A DNA stretch of 64,000 nucleotides from Bradyrhizobium erythrophlei. Its GTDB lineage: Bacteria; Pseudomonadota; Alphaproteobacteria; Rhizobiales; Xanthobacteraceae. This document shows, piece after piece, positions 42,752 to 51,654 of the stretch. The stretch covers positions 5,968,501 to 6,032,500 of the forward strand of contig NZ_LT670849.1 in the NCBI RefSeq assembly GCF_900142985.1, given 5' to 3'. The notes under the pieces were generated by a model, which saw nothing but the letters and a program-made list of their open reading frames with translations, made no database searches and was not told where the DNA came from. The position numbers and the translations under genes are program-made. Positions within the stretch are counted from its first letter, which is position 1, and each line of letters opens with the position of its first letter.

Positions 42752-43672
42752 TCAAGGGGACACGCCGAACGACGCAAGCCGATTGCGCATATTGGCCAGC
42801 AGGCGACCTGCCGCCGGAGACAGCGGTCGGGCGCGGCGTGTAACGAGCCTAAGCTTTGCCTTTGCGCAAATTGCATGATCGATATCCAGCAAGACAACCT
42901 CACCGCGCGCCACTTCGGGGGCGGCGGCGACGCCGGCGCCAATGATCGAGACGCCATGTGTTGCTCTCACATATCGCCGCAAAGCGGCGACTGAACTGCT
43001 CATGAATGCCGGCCGGAATTTCACGTGCTCTGAATATTCGAGCGCCTCAACCAACTGGGTCACGCCGTAACCCCGCGGCATCGACGCAAACGGGAATTCT
43101 GCCAATTGGCTCACGGTAATCGCACGCCGATGCCGGGTCAGAGGGTGGTCGACGCGGACCAATAGCCGAGCCGGAGCGGGTGCACTTGCGACGAATTGGA
43201 TCCGAGGGTCCGCCTGCGGATTATAGGCCAACCCGATATGGGCGGCGTCTTCTCCAACCTGATTCATGATGTCGGAGACAGGCAATGCATCGATCGCAAC
43301 CGACAATTTTGGATGCTGCGCGCAGAACGGACCTACGACATGCTCGATCAGATGATCGACATAGCCTTCGCTGAGCACTATCCTGACATAACCCTCATCC
43401 AGCCGCTCGACAGCCTTCAGCCGCTCTGTAAGCTGCTGACGATGAGCTTGGCAACTGCGCCAATACTCCAAGACGTGCGCCGCAACGTCGTTCAACTTCA
43501 TCCCGCGCGCCTGCCTCTCGAATAGTTTCAAGCCCAGTTCCTTCTCGAGCAGCACGACTTGTCGAGTGATGACCGACGGCGCCGTATTCAAACTGTCGGC
43601 GGCGCCGCGGATTGAACCGTACCGGCAGACGGCCTCGAAGTATTTCAAGCGACTATGACTTAGTTCTCGCAT
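42752..43672 (-). CDS. LysR-family transcriptional regulator
   Basis: A protein of 306 residues. I start it at ATG 43672 (M-R-E-L-S-H-S-R-L-K-Y-F-E-A-V), which has GGGGTGG upstream; the frame is open 31 codons further without a suitable start. Helix-turn-helix: G-S-I-R-G-A-A-D-S-L-N-T-A-P-S-V-I-T-R-Q near 18-37, then L-E-K-E-L-G-L-K-L-F-E-R. The remainder is the substrate-binding domain. It is divergent from the M81 peptidase/ABC transporter operon and most likely controls it. A 17-base dyad lies 13 bases upstream of its start. The first codons and promoter recur at 58.6 kb. Confidence 0.9.
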   Translation of the reverse strand: MRELSHSRLKYFEAVCRYGSIRGAADSLNTAPSVITRQVVLLEKELGLKLFERQARGMKLNDVAAHVLEYWRSCQAHRQQLTERLKAVERLDEGYVRIVLSEGYVDHLIEHVVGPFCAQHPKLSVAIDALPVSDIMNQVGEDAAHIGLAYNPQADPRIQFVASAPAPARLLVRVDHPLTRHRRAITVSQLAEFPFASMPRGYGVTQLVEALEYSEHVKFRPAFMSSSVAALRRYVRATHGVSIIGAGVAAAPEVARGEVVLLDIDHAICAKAKLRLVTRRARPLSPAAGRLLANMRNRLASFGVSP

Positions 43673-43684
43673 AGACCACCCCGT

Positions 43685-43701
43685 GTTGCTATTTGGGCAA
43701 C
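43685..43701. promoter_or_regulatory. LysR operator candidate GTTGC-N7-GCAAC
   Basis: A perfect five-base dyad in a 17-base frame (GTTGC at 43685-43689, GCAAC at 43697-43701), just upstream of the LysR start and about 210 bases before the M81 peptidase start. The same dyad with the same spacing is kept at 58667-58683 beside a second, truncated copy of the LysR start. T-N11-A type sites of this size are usual for LysR proteins. Confidence 0.5.
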
Positions 43702-43910
43702 GAAGTACAGCATAGATTGCTGTTGCTCGAACGCACGTCAAGCCTATTCTACCGCCGGTGTCCATCCGGTGCGGACCCGAACCGGCGGCAGAGTAGGTCG
43801 GAAGGCCGGCTGTCTATCGAAATTGCGAACCAGAGCATTCGGAACCGCCCGCCGCTGCGTGCGGCACGCAGATCACCTGCCTGTGCAGTCAACCACCCGA
43901 GGGAATTCCG

Positions 43911-45431
43911 TTGAAAATACTTGTCGCAGGCTTTCAGCATGAGACCAACACGTTTGCGCCGTCGAAGGCCACGTACGAAAGCTTCGTCCGCGGGGAGGAC
44001 TTTCCCAGTCTCGTGAGAGGCGGCGATGTCTTCAGTTTGCTGGAAGTAAACATTCCAATCGGCGGTTTCATCAAGCACGTCCAGGCGTACGGCCATGAAG
44101 TGTTGCCTGTCATCTGGGCGGGGGCTGGCGCGTCGGCTCACACCACAAAGGATGCCTACGAGCGCATCGCTGGCGAGATCGTAGAAGCGGTGAAGCGCCA
44201 GAACTACGATGCGATCTACCTCGACTTGCACGGTGCACAGGTGACCGAGCATCTCGACGACGGCGAGGGCGAACTGCTCTCCCGGATCCGCACGATTGTG
44301 GGGCAGGGCATGAGGATCGCTGTGTCACTCGATCTGCACGCCAATGTCACGGATCGGATGCTCGACCTCGCCGATGTGGTGGTCGCCTATCGTACCTATC
44401 CTCATGTCGACATGGCCGAAACGGGCGCGCGGGCGGCAGAATTGCTCCTTCATCTTGTTTCGTCGCGCGAGGAGATTCATCGTACGGCACGCCGCATACC
44501 GTTCTTGATCCCGGTCAACGCTATGTCGACCATGCTGCAGCCGGCGCGCGGTGTGTATGACTTATTGGAGGAGGAGGAAGGGGCCGTTCTTTCGCTGTCG
44601 TTCGCACCTGGCTTCTCCGCAGCGGATTTCCCCGAATGTGGCGCGACCGTCTGGGGATATGGCAATGATCGTCAAGCCATCGAGCGTGCCGTGACACGAA
44701 TCTACCAGCACATCGTCGATGGCGAGTCCGAGTGGAAGGTGGAATTCGAAGACGCCGACGATGCCGTCGCAAGGGCCATTGATATCGCATCCACAGCCGA
44801 ACGCCCGGTCATCTTGGCCGATACGCAGGATAATCCGGGCGTCGGCGGAAACTCCAACACCACGGGACTGCTGAAGGCCCTGATCCGCCATCAGGCAAAA
44901 AATGCTGCGATCGGTTTGATCTGCGATTCGAAGGCCGCGGCTGCTGCGCACGCCGCTGGGCTTGGTGCCCAAATCTCGATCAACCTTGGAGGGTGCGCTG
45001 AGGTCCCTGGAGACAGTCCCCTGAGCGCGCGATTCCATGTCGAGGCTCTCTCAGACGGAAAGCTCGTCTATGGCGGCCCCATGATGAATGGCAAGCAAGC
45101 CGATCTGGGCCCGACCGCATGCCTGAGGATAGAAGACATCCGTATTGTTGTGACATCCGCAAAAGCTCAACTGCTTGATCGAAACATGTATCGGACCGTT
45201 GGTATCGATCCGGAAAGGATGAGCATCCTGGTCAACAAGAGCTCCGTCCATTTCCGCGCTGACTTCGCGGCCATCGCCGAGGAGATCATAGTTGTGAAAT
45301 CCCCTGGACCTTTCCTGGCGGACCCGATCGCGCTGCCTTGGAAGAACCTCCGGGACGGTATTCGACTTGGACCCAACGGGCCATCGTTTAAAGCCTCGAC
45401 TCACACCGCGGATGCCAACGTTTCGGCCTAA
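43911..45431 (+). CDS. M81 family metallopeptidase (MlrC-like)
   Basis: A protein of 506 residues from TTG 43911 with GAGGGA upstream. It begins M-K-I-L-V-A-G-F-Q-H-E-T-N-T-F-A-P, the family signature; metal ligands lie in Y-L-D-L-H-G-A near 104 and S-L-D-L-H-A-N-V-T near 142. D-N-P-G-V-G-G-N-S-N near 309 and the C-terminal DUF1485 half complete it. MlrC is known from microcystin degradation, but most members sit with peptide transporters and probably cleave small cyclic or modified peptides in the cytoplasm. It is followed by RidA and a five-part ABC system. Confidence 0.9.
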   Translation: MKILVAGFQHETNTFAPSKATYESFVRGEDFPSLVRGGDVFSLLEVNIPIGGFIKHVQAYGHEVLPVIWAGAGASAHTTKDAYERIAGEIVEAVKRQNYDAIYLDLHGAQVTEHLDDGEGELLSRIRTIVGQGMRIAVSLDLHANVTDRMLDLADVVVAYRTYPHVDMAETGARAAELLLHLVSSREEIHRTARRIPFLIPVNAMSTMLQPARGVYDLLEEEEGAVLSLSFAPGFSAADFPECGATVWGYGNDRQAIERAVTRIYQHIVDGESEWKVEFEDADDAVARAIDIASTAERPVILADTQDNPGVGGNSNTTGLLKALIRHQAKNAAIGLICDSKAAAAAHAAGLGAQISINLGGCAEVPGDSPLSARFHVEALSDGKLVYGGPMMNGKQADLGPTACLRIEDIRIVVTSAKAQLLDRNMYRTVGIDPERMSILVNKSSVHFRADFAAIAEEIIVVKSPGPFLADPIALPWKNLRDGIRLGPNGPSFKASTHTADANVSA

Positions 45432-45494
45432 CTGGATTCTTCCCGCTGACCTTCGTTGTGCGACGGAAGAATGCCCCGATGTAGAAGGACAAAC

Positions 45495-45965
45495 ATGAGC
45501 GCCCATCAACGTCTTCAGGCCCTGAATATCGTTTTGCCGCCGATCACGGCGCCTGCGGCGGCATATGCGCCGTACGTGCGCGCTGGTCAGACTTTATACC
45601 TCTCCGGTCATCTCGCGCGGCGCGATGGAAAGGTATGGGCGGGTCGGCTGGGAGAGGACATCACGCTCGAAGAAGGACGATTGGCTGCTCGCAGCGCGGC
45701 GATCGACCTTCTTGCGACGCTACAACACGCGACCGGCAACCTGGATGCTATCGCGCGAATTTCGAAGCTCACCGCGATGGTTGCGTCGACGCCGCAGTTT
45801 TTTCAGCAGCATTTGGTCGCCAACGGTGCAAGCGAGCTCTTCGCCGAAATATTTCCGGATATGGGGCCTCATGCTCGAAGCGCGTTTGGAGTTGTTCAAC
45901 TTCCGCTACAAGCGTGCGTCGAAGTAGAGCTCGTCGCTGAACTTGCTCCGCCAAGGGCGGTTTAG
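45495..45965 (+). CDS. RidA/YjgF-type protein
   Basis: A protein of 156 residues from ATG 45495 with AGAAGGA upstream. G-Q-T-L-Y-L-S-G-H-L near 36 and the R-x-A-A-x-x-A-I-D-L-L-A-T-L region near 72 are typical; the ending includes H-A-R-S-A-F-G-V-V-Q-L-P, where the Arg is the conserved substrate-binding residue of RidA. RidA deaminates reactive 2-aminoacrylate-type imines; in catabolic operons it may act on imines released from the imported compound. Second gene of the M81 operon. Confidence 0.88.
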   Translation: MSAHQRLQALNIVLPPITAPAAAYAPYVRAGQTLYLSGHLARRDGKVWAGRLGEDITLEEGRLAARSAAIDLLATLQHATGNLDAIARISKLTAMVASTPQFFQQHLVANGASELFAEIFPDMGPHARSAFGVVQLPLQACVEVELVAELAPPRAV

Positions 45966-46008
45966 GCGACACCCGCAGGACGTCCAGTAAAGCAATAGGG
46001 AGGTTCAG

Positions 46009-47592
46009 ATGACGGATAGGCGATCGTTCCTGTCAATGGCCGGCGGCCTTATGCTCGCTGCCGCGGCGCCGCGAACCGGGCTTGGTGCGGATCCGAAGAT
46101 CCTGCGTGTCGTTCCGCAGTCCGATCTCAAGATACTCGATCCCATCTGGACGACCGCAATCATTACGCGAAACCATGGCTACGCCATCTACGACACGCTT
46201 TTTGGTGTGGACGCGGAAGGGCATGTAAAGCCGCAAATGGTCTCCGACTACAACCAGAGCGACGATGGAAAGGCATGGACTTTCAAGCTTCGCAAAGGCC
46301 TCAAATTTCACGACGGAGCGCCGGTCACGTCAGCCGACGTTATCCAGTCGCTCAAGCGCTGGGGCCAACGCGACAATCTCGGGCAAAAGCTGCTCGCGGC
46401 GACTGCCTCTCTGGAGGCCAAGAGCGATGACACATTCGTTCTGACGCTTAAGCAGCGGTTCGGTCTCGTGCTAGAGGCGCTGTCGAAGCCGGCGTCTGTA
46501 CCTCCGTTCATCATGCCCAAACGGGTCGCAGAAACGCCTGCGGACCAGCAAATCACCAGCACGATAGGTTCGGGTCCGTTCATATTCAAAGCAGATGAAT
46601 ATCGACCGGGCGAGCGCGTCGTCTATGCCAAGAACACCGACTATGTGCCGCGCGACGAGCCGGCTTCTGGAACCGCCGGCGGCAAGGTTGTCAACGTCGA
46701 TCGAATGGAATGGGTGATCCTCACCGATGGCCAGACGCAGACAAACGCCATCATCAATGGGGAAGTAGATCTGATTGAATGGGTGCCCGCCGATCAATAC
46801 ACGGCCTTGAAGGCCAGCCCCAGGATCTCATTCGCAAATCTCGCTCCGAAGGGGTCGTTCGCGCTCCATCTCAACCATCTGTTCCCGCCGTTTAACAACG
46901 TCAAGGCTGCACAGGCCGCGTACATGGCTATTAGCCAGGACGCGCTTATGAAAGCGCAGATGGTCCACGCGGAGCTTTATAACGCCAATCCTTCCGTCTA
47001 TCCGACAGGTACACCCTATCATTCGGACAAGACCTCCTATTTCACAGGTAAGCCGCAATTCGCACGGGCGCGCGAACTGTTGAAGGAGGCGGGTTACAAC
47101 AACGAGCCAGTCGTCCTGCTCTATCCGTCGAGCTTTGCGATCCTAAACAAGTTTCCGCCCGTCATGGCCGCCTTGCTCAAGCAGGCGGGCTTCAAGGTCG
47201 ACTTGCAATCGATGGATTGGCCAACGCTCGTCGCGCGCCGTGCCTTGAAAACTCCTCCTGCGCAAGGCGGCTGGGGTGCCTTCATCACGGGCTGGAATAT
47301 TCCCGACAACATCAACCCGCTGTTCTACGCACCTCTCACTGGCACCGGTGAAAGCGGCTGGTTTGGCTGGCCGACAGACCAGCAGGTTGAAGCGCTCAAG
47401 GACGAGTTCTTGGTCGCAACGACCGAGGACCAGCGCAAAGCCCTGGCAGATAAGATTCAGGAGCGTGTGTTCGATGCCGCGATTGTTGCCCCTATCGGCG
47501 AATACAAGACAATCACCGCAGTCCGCAAGGACGTGATCCGGGGCGCGGTGACCTCACCGGTTTGCGTGTTTTGGGGTATCCAGAAGGATTGA
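46009..47592 (+). CDS. Periplasmic oligopeptide-type substrate-binding protein (SBP family 5)
   Basis: A protein of 527 residues with a Tat-like leader (D-R-R-S-F-L-S-M-A-G-G) to about 27. SBP_bac_5 marks: W-T-F-K-L-R-K-G-L-K-F-H-D-G-A-P-V near 85, then G-S-G-P-F-I-F near 186 and the Y-A-K-N-T-D-Y segment near 205. Such proteins bind peptides, opines or glutathione in the periplasm and deliver them to Dpp-type permeases, encoded next. GGGAGG precedes the start. Confidence 0.92.
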   Translation: MTDRRSFLSMAGGLMLAAAAPRTGLGADPKILRVVPQSDLKILDPIWTTAIITRNHGYAIYDTLFGVDAEGHVKPQMVSDYNQSDDGKAWTFKLRKGLKFHDGAPVTSADVIQSLKRWGQRDNLGQKLLAATASLEAKSDDTFVLTLKQRFGLVLEALSKPASVPPFIMPKRVAETPADQQITSTIGSGPFIFKADEYRPGERVVYAKNTDYVPRDEPASGTAGGKVVNVDRMEWVILTDGQTQTNAIINGEVDLIEWVPADQYTALKASPRISFANLAPKGSFALHLNHLFPPFNNVKAAQAAYMAISQDALMKAQMVHAELYNANPSVYPTGTPYHSDKTSYFTGKPQFARARELLKEAGYNNEPVVLLYPSSFAILNKFPPVMAALLKQAGFKVDLQSMDWPTLVARRALKTPPAQGGWGAFITGWNIPDNINPLFYAPLTGTGESGWFGWPTDQQVEALKDEFLVATTEDQRKALADKIQERVFDAAIVAPIGEYKTITAVRKDVIRGAVTSPVCVFWGIQKD

Positions 47593-47597
47593 CTCTA

Positions 47598-48539
47598 ATG
47601 CCAGCGTTCCTCGCCAGAAGGCTTCTTGCCACGATTCCGGTTCTCCTTATCGTAGCCGCGATCATCTTTCTCATGACCCGCCTTGCGCCGGGTGATCCCG
47701 CCGCGTCAATCGTAGGCAACGATGCGAGTGCCGCTGCGCTCGACGCCGTTCGCACGCAGCTAGGGCTGAAGGACCCACTGCCTTTGCAATTCACCCGTTG
47801 GCTGCTTGGCGTCTTGCATGGGGATCTCGGGCAATCATTTTTCATGAAACAGCCGGTGTCGAAGCTGATCGGACAGCGGATCGAGCCGACTGTCGCGCTA
47901 TCGACCCTTACAATCGTCATCACAATCCTGCTTGCGGTGCCTCTTGGGGTGCTCGCGGCATGGCGGCATGGAGGTTGGCTTGATCGGGGATTGATGACGT
48001 TCTCTGCGCTCGGCTTCTCCGTGCCGGTGTTCGTGACGGGATATGTCCTGATCTGGATATTTGCGCTGCGCCTGCAGCTGTTGCCTGTTCAGGGCTACCA
48101 TCGCCTTTCCGACGGCCTGCTTCCATGGTTACGCAACTTGATCCTGCCGGCGACGACCTTGTCCATTGTCTATTTGGCGCTGATTGCCAGGGTTACCCGG
48201 GCATCGGTTGCGGAAGCCTTGACCGAGGATTTCATACGAACGGCTCGGGCAAAGGGCATCTCGGAACTACGCGTCCTCATCCACCATGCCCTGAGAAATG
48301 CCGCCATTCCTATCGTGACCGTCATCGGCATCGGCATTGCGCTTCTGATCGGCGGCGTTGTCGTCACGGAGTCGGTCTTTGCAATTCCAGGATTGGGTTC
48401 GCTCACCGTCGATGCGGTGCTGTCGAGAGATTTTCCTTTGATCCAGGGCATCACGCTGCTGTTCGCAGCGGTGTATGTCGGAATCAATCTCCTGGTCGAT
48501 CTCAGCTATTTGCTGCTCGATCCCCGCATCCGCCAATAA
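47598..48539 (+). CDS. ABC transporter permease, DppB-type
   Basis: A protein of 313 residues from ATG 47598, five bases after the binding-protein stop. M-P-A-F-L-A-R-R-L-L-A-T-I-P-V-L is the usual N-terminus, followed by the T-R-L-A-P-G-D-P-A motif of DppB proteins near 34. Six membrane segments; the coupling-helix motif with E-A-L-T-E-D-F-I-R-T-A-R-A-K-G is near 212 and contacts the ATPase. Forms the channel with the next permease. Confidence 0.92.
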   Translation: MPAFLARRLLATIPVLLIVAAIIFLMTRLAPGDPAASIVGNDASAAALDAVRTQLGLKDPLPLQFTRWLLGVLHGDLGQSFFMKQPVSKLIGQRIEPTVALSTLTIVITILLAVPLGVLAAWRHGGWLDRGLMTFSALGFSVPVFVTGYVLIWIFALRLQLLPVQGYHRLSDGLLPWLRNLILPATTLSIVYLALIARVTRASVAEALTEDFIRTARAKGISELRVLIHHALRNAAIPIVTVIGIGIALLIGGVVVTESVFAIPGLGSLTVDAVLSRDFPLIQGITLLFAAVYVGINLLVDLSYLLLDPRIRQ

Positions 48540-48550
48540 GGGAGGTTCGC

Positions 48551-49489
48551 GTGACTGAGGCTGCACTTCAAACCCTCACTGCGACTTCGGCGACAGCCAA
48601 TGTTTTGCGTCGTCCGTCGATCTGGGCGCGCCTTCTCAGCAACTGGTCTGTACGCCTGTCGGGGATCGTGCTCGTGACGTTGATTCTGATGTCGATCCTG
48701 GCGCCTTGGTTGGGCACGATAGATCCGACCGACATCGATCCATCAATCAGCAATACGCTTCCAGGTACGCTTGCCGATTTCACCAATCTTGACGGCAACG
48801 TCATTTCCCATTGGTTTGTCATGGGAACCGACAGCCTCGGGCGCGACATCTGGAGCAGGGCACTCTATGGCGGCCGCGTTTCGATAGCCGTCGGGCTGTC
48901 AGTCGCGGCCTTCGCGGTCACTATTGGCGTGGCACTTGGCCTGACCGCCGGCTACTTCAGGTTCCTTGATCTTATCGTCATGCGCGTCATGGACGGCGTC
49001 ATGGCGATCCCAGGAATCCTGTTTGCTGTTACTTTGATCGCGCTGTTCGGCGGGACGCTGGCGAGCGTCGTCATCGCTATCGCTTTGCCGGAGGTGCCCC
49101 GCGTAGCCAGACTCGTGCGGTCACTTGTGCTGACCATTCGTGAAGAACCTTATGTCGAGGCCGCGGTCGCCCTGGCAACTCCCACCTGGAAAATCCTGCT
49201 CCGGCACATTCTTCCCAACTCCTTTGCACCGCTCATCATTCAGGCGACATATGTTTGCGCATCGTCGATCCTGGTGGAGGCCATCCTATCGTTCCTAGGC
49301 ATCGGCTTGCCAGCGGACCTCCCGAGTTGGGGAAATATCATGGCGGAAGGGCGCTCCCAGTTCAATCAATACCCGCACAACGTACTGTTCCCGGGAATCT
49401 TCCTCGCGCTCACCGTTCTCGCAGTCAACATGTTGGGCGACGGCTTGAGGGATACGCTGGATCCAAAGTTCAATAAGCGCGGAGGATGA
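48551..49489 (+). CDS. ABC transporter permease, DppC-type
   Basis: A protein of 312 residues from GTG 48551, which has GGAGG at 48541-48545; the frame extends upstream but only as a shadow of the previous gene. G-T-D-S-L-G-R-D-I-W-S-R near 94 is the DppC signature and the coupling motif with E-x-Y-V-E-A-A-V-A-L near 200 is present. Five or six membrane segments. Ends four bases before the ATPase gene. Confidence 0.92.
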   Translation: MTEAALQTLTATSATANVLRRPSIWARLLSNWSVRLSGIVLVTLILMSILAPWLGTIDPTDIDPSISNTLPGTLADFTNLDGNVISHWFVMGTDSLGRDIWSRALYGGRVSIAVGLSVAAFAVTIGVALGLTAGYFRFLDLIVMRVMDGVMAIPGILFAVTLIALFGGTLASVVIAIALPEVPRVARLVRSLVLTIREEPYVEAAVALATPTWKILLRHILPNSFAPLIIQATYVCASSILVEAILSFLGIGLPADLPSWGNIMAEGRSQFNQYPHNVLFPGIFLALTVLAVNMLGDGLRDTLDPKFNKRGG

Positions 49490-49492
49490 GAA

Positions 49493-51163
49493 ATGGCAGC
49501 GACGGCAATCGTGTCTGTTGACGGACCCGTACTTGCGGTCAGCGATCTGACCATTCCGCTACCCTCGAGAGCCGATCGCCGACACGCGGTCGAGAACGTC
49601 TCGTTTCAAGTTGATAAAGGCGAAACGGTCTGCCTTCTCGGCGAATCGGGCTCCGGCAAGTCGATGATTGCAAGTGCAATCATGGGACTGTTGCCATCTG
49701 GACTTCGCCCTTCCGTCGGATCGATCAAGCTCGAAGGACACGAACTAGTCGGCTTGTCACAGAATGCGCTACGACCGCTGCGCGGTCCGTCCATGGCAAT
49801 GGTTTTTCAGGAACCCATGACTGCCCTCAATCCGGTGGTGACATGCGGTGAACAGATTGACGAGATGCTGCGACAGCATGTGCGGATGAGTCCTAAGGCG
49901 CGCTATCGGACAATCACGGAGATGATGGCGCGCGTTCATCTCCCGGATCCAGACCGTCTCTATCGGTCATACCCACATCAACTTTCCGGAGGACAGCGCC
50001 AGCGAATTGTCATCGCTATTGCGCTTGTTCTCAAGCCTGTTCTACTGATTTGCGACGAGCCTACCACGGCGCTCGACGTGACGACACAAGCGGAGGTGCT
50101 CAAGCTCATCCGTGAACTCCAGGCTGAAAATGGCACGGCGGTCCTGTTCATCACACATGATATCGGTGTTGTAGCTGATATCGCCGACCGCGTCGTAGTG
50201 TTACGGCTGGGGCAAATGGTCGAGTCTGGCCGCAAGGACGACGTTCTCATGCGTCCGCACCATCCCTATACACGTTCGCTCATCGCCGCAGTTCCTCCGC
50301 TCATACCGAAGGTGCGACCGGGCAGACCGATTGCAGCTGCGTTGCTATCAGCCACGGAGATTTCCAAGAGCTTCGTCCGTGGACACTGGCCCGCGCGTAA
50401 GACGAGCATAGCCGCTGTCAAAGAGGTATCCCTTTCGGTTGGTGCGGGAGAGACGGTCGGAATCGTCGGCGAGTCCGGTTCGGGGAAATCGACATTTGCC
50501 CGTTGCGTCGCACGATTGGCTGAGCCTTCCGGCGGGACGATCATTGTCAATTCCCGCAACGTCACCCATCTTCAAAACCGCCAGCTCGTGCCGGCCCGCC
50601 GCGACGTGCAGCTCATCTTCCAGGATCCGTATCGCTCTCTTAACCCGCGCCAAACCGTCGGCGCGTCGATCGTGGAGGGGCCGCTGAACTTCGGTGTGTC
50701 CATCAGCGCTGCCTGGCAGCGGGCGGAAGAATTGATGAAGCTGGTGAGATTGCAACCGGATGCACTTCGCCGCTACCCCAACGAATTCTCCGGCGGGCAA
50801 CGGCAACGCATTGCGATCGCGCGCGCTCTTGCTTGTGAACCGCGCCTCATTGTCGCCGACGAGCCGGTCTCTGCACTCGACGTATCCGTTCAAGCTCAAA
50901 TCCTTGAGTTGCTTGAAGATATTCAGGCGCGAACTGGCGTCGGCATTCTGTTCATCACCCACGATCTGCGCGTTGCGAGCCAATTATGCGACCGCATCGT
51001 CGTCATGCGGCAAGGGCAAGTCGTCGAGCAGGGAGCGACGGCCGACGTCTTCGGAAGCCCGAAAGATGATTACACTCGCCAACTTATTCAAGCCGCTCCT
51101 GGCCAAGGGTTTGCGTTTCCTGGCCAAGGGTCTGGGTTCGGCGGAGAGACCTCGCCGAAATAA
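49493..51163 (+). CDS. Double ABC ATPase (DppD-DppF fusion)
   Basis: A protein of 556 residues with two complete nucleotide-binding domains in one chain. First: Walker A G-E-S-G-S-G-K-S near 50, signature L-S-G-G-Q-R-Q-R near 163, Walker B L-L-I-C-D-E-P near 183. Second: G-E-S-G-S-G-K-S near 328, S-G-G-Q-R-Q-R near 434, L-I-V-A-D-E-P near 453. Usual systems encode these as two genes; fused forms are common in Rhizobiales. The tail has a short repeated F-P-G-Q-G unit. It energises the two permeases above. Confidence 0.93.
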   Translation: MAATAIVSVDGPVLAVSDLTIPLPSRADRRHAVENVSFQVDKGETVCLLGESGSGKSMIASAIMGLLPSGLRPSVGSIKLEGHELVGLSQNALRPLRGPSMAMVFQEPMTALNPVVTCGEQIDEMLRQHVRMSPKARYRTITEMMARVHLPDPDRLYRSYPHQLSGGQRQRIVIAIALVLKPVLLICDEPTTALDVTTQAEVLKLIRELQAENGTAVLFITHDIGVVADIADRVVVLRLGQMVESGRKDDVLMRPHHPYTRSLIAAVPPLIPKVRPGRPIAAALLSATEISKSFVRGHWPARKTSIAAVKEVSLSVGAGETVGIVGESGSGKSTFARCVARLAEPSGGTIIVNSRNVTHLQNRQLVPARRDVQLIFQDPYRSLNPRQTVGASIVEGPLNFGVSISAAWQRAEELMKLVRLQPDALRRYPNEFSGGQRQRIAIARALACEPRLIVADEPVSALDVSVQAQILELLEDIQARTGVGILFITHDLRVASQLCDRIVVMRQGQVVEQGATADVFGSPKDDYTRQLIQAAPGQGFAFPGQGSGFGGETSPK

Positions 51164-51245
51164 GCCGCGGCCGTTCCGTAGGCCGCTGCAAGGATTTCGC
51201 TACATAAGCTTACAAAGTCGGCAGCACCGGAGACAGCCAAGATAC

Positions 51246-51455
51246 ATGTCAGAACGCATCACCAAGGGGGGCCGTTCCGAAGCTGTAGAGTACTTTTGGC
51301 TTTGGCTTAGCCAATTTTCAACGAAAGAAGGGCCGCGGACGCCTTTTGTCGCCGATCCCGGATTGGTGGCGGCGGTTGCTAAGACGGAGAAAGATGACCA
51401 GCCCCTCAAGGACATCAGCAGCGAGTTCCGGCGACAGTCGCGTTTTCTGCCGTGA
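51246..51455 (+). CDS. Possible small protein, unknown
   Basis: A 69-codon frame starting M-S-E-R-I-T-K-G-G-R and holding Y-F-W-L-W-L-S-Q-F near 19 and T-P-F-V-A-D-P-G-L near 34. The composition is protein-like and the ATG is preceded only by a weak purine stretch. No family recognised. It lies between the ABC operon and the histidine kinase; the rest of this 490-base interval holds the kinase promoter. Confidence 0.3.
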   Translation: MSERITKGGRSEAVEYFWLWLSQFSTKEGPRTPFVADPGLVAAVAKTEKDDQPLKDISSEFRRQSRFLP

Positions 51456-51539
51456 GGCGAGAATCTGGATACACGCATAGTTCCCTCGTCGCACAGTTGC
51501 GGCTGACACACTCTGGTGGTGACCTTCGCGATCCTGGCT

Positions 51540-51654
51540 GGGGGTCCAACTGAAGATTCTGCGCGCGATCATTTACGCCGCTTTACAACACTAAACTCGC
51601 CTCGGCGCGGATGCCGCGTACCCTCCTGCCGGGTGGGCATCCAGGGATGATACC
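51540..51654 (+). repeat. Promoter segment repeated at 63.78-63.92 kb
   Basis: This upstream region shares CAACTGAAGATT and the 19-base string TTTACAACACTAAACTCGC with the sequence before the partial gene at 63920; both are followed by ATGACCG-CACAAA-GAG at the gene start. The shared span is about 100 bases with small differences, so two genes in this window have duplicate promoters. Confidence 0.6.
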
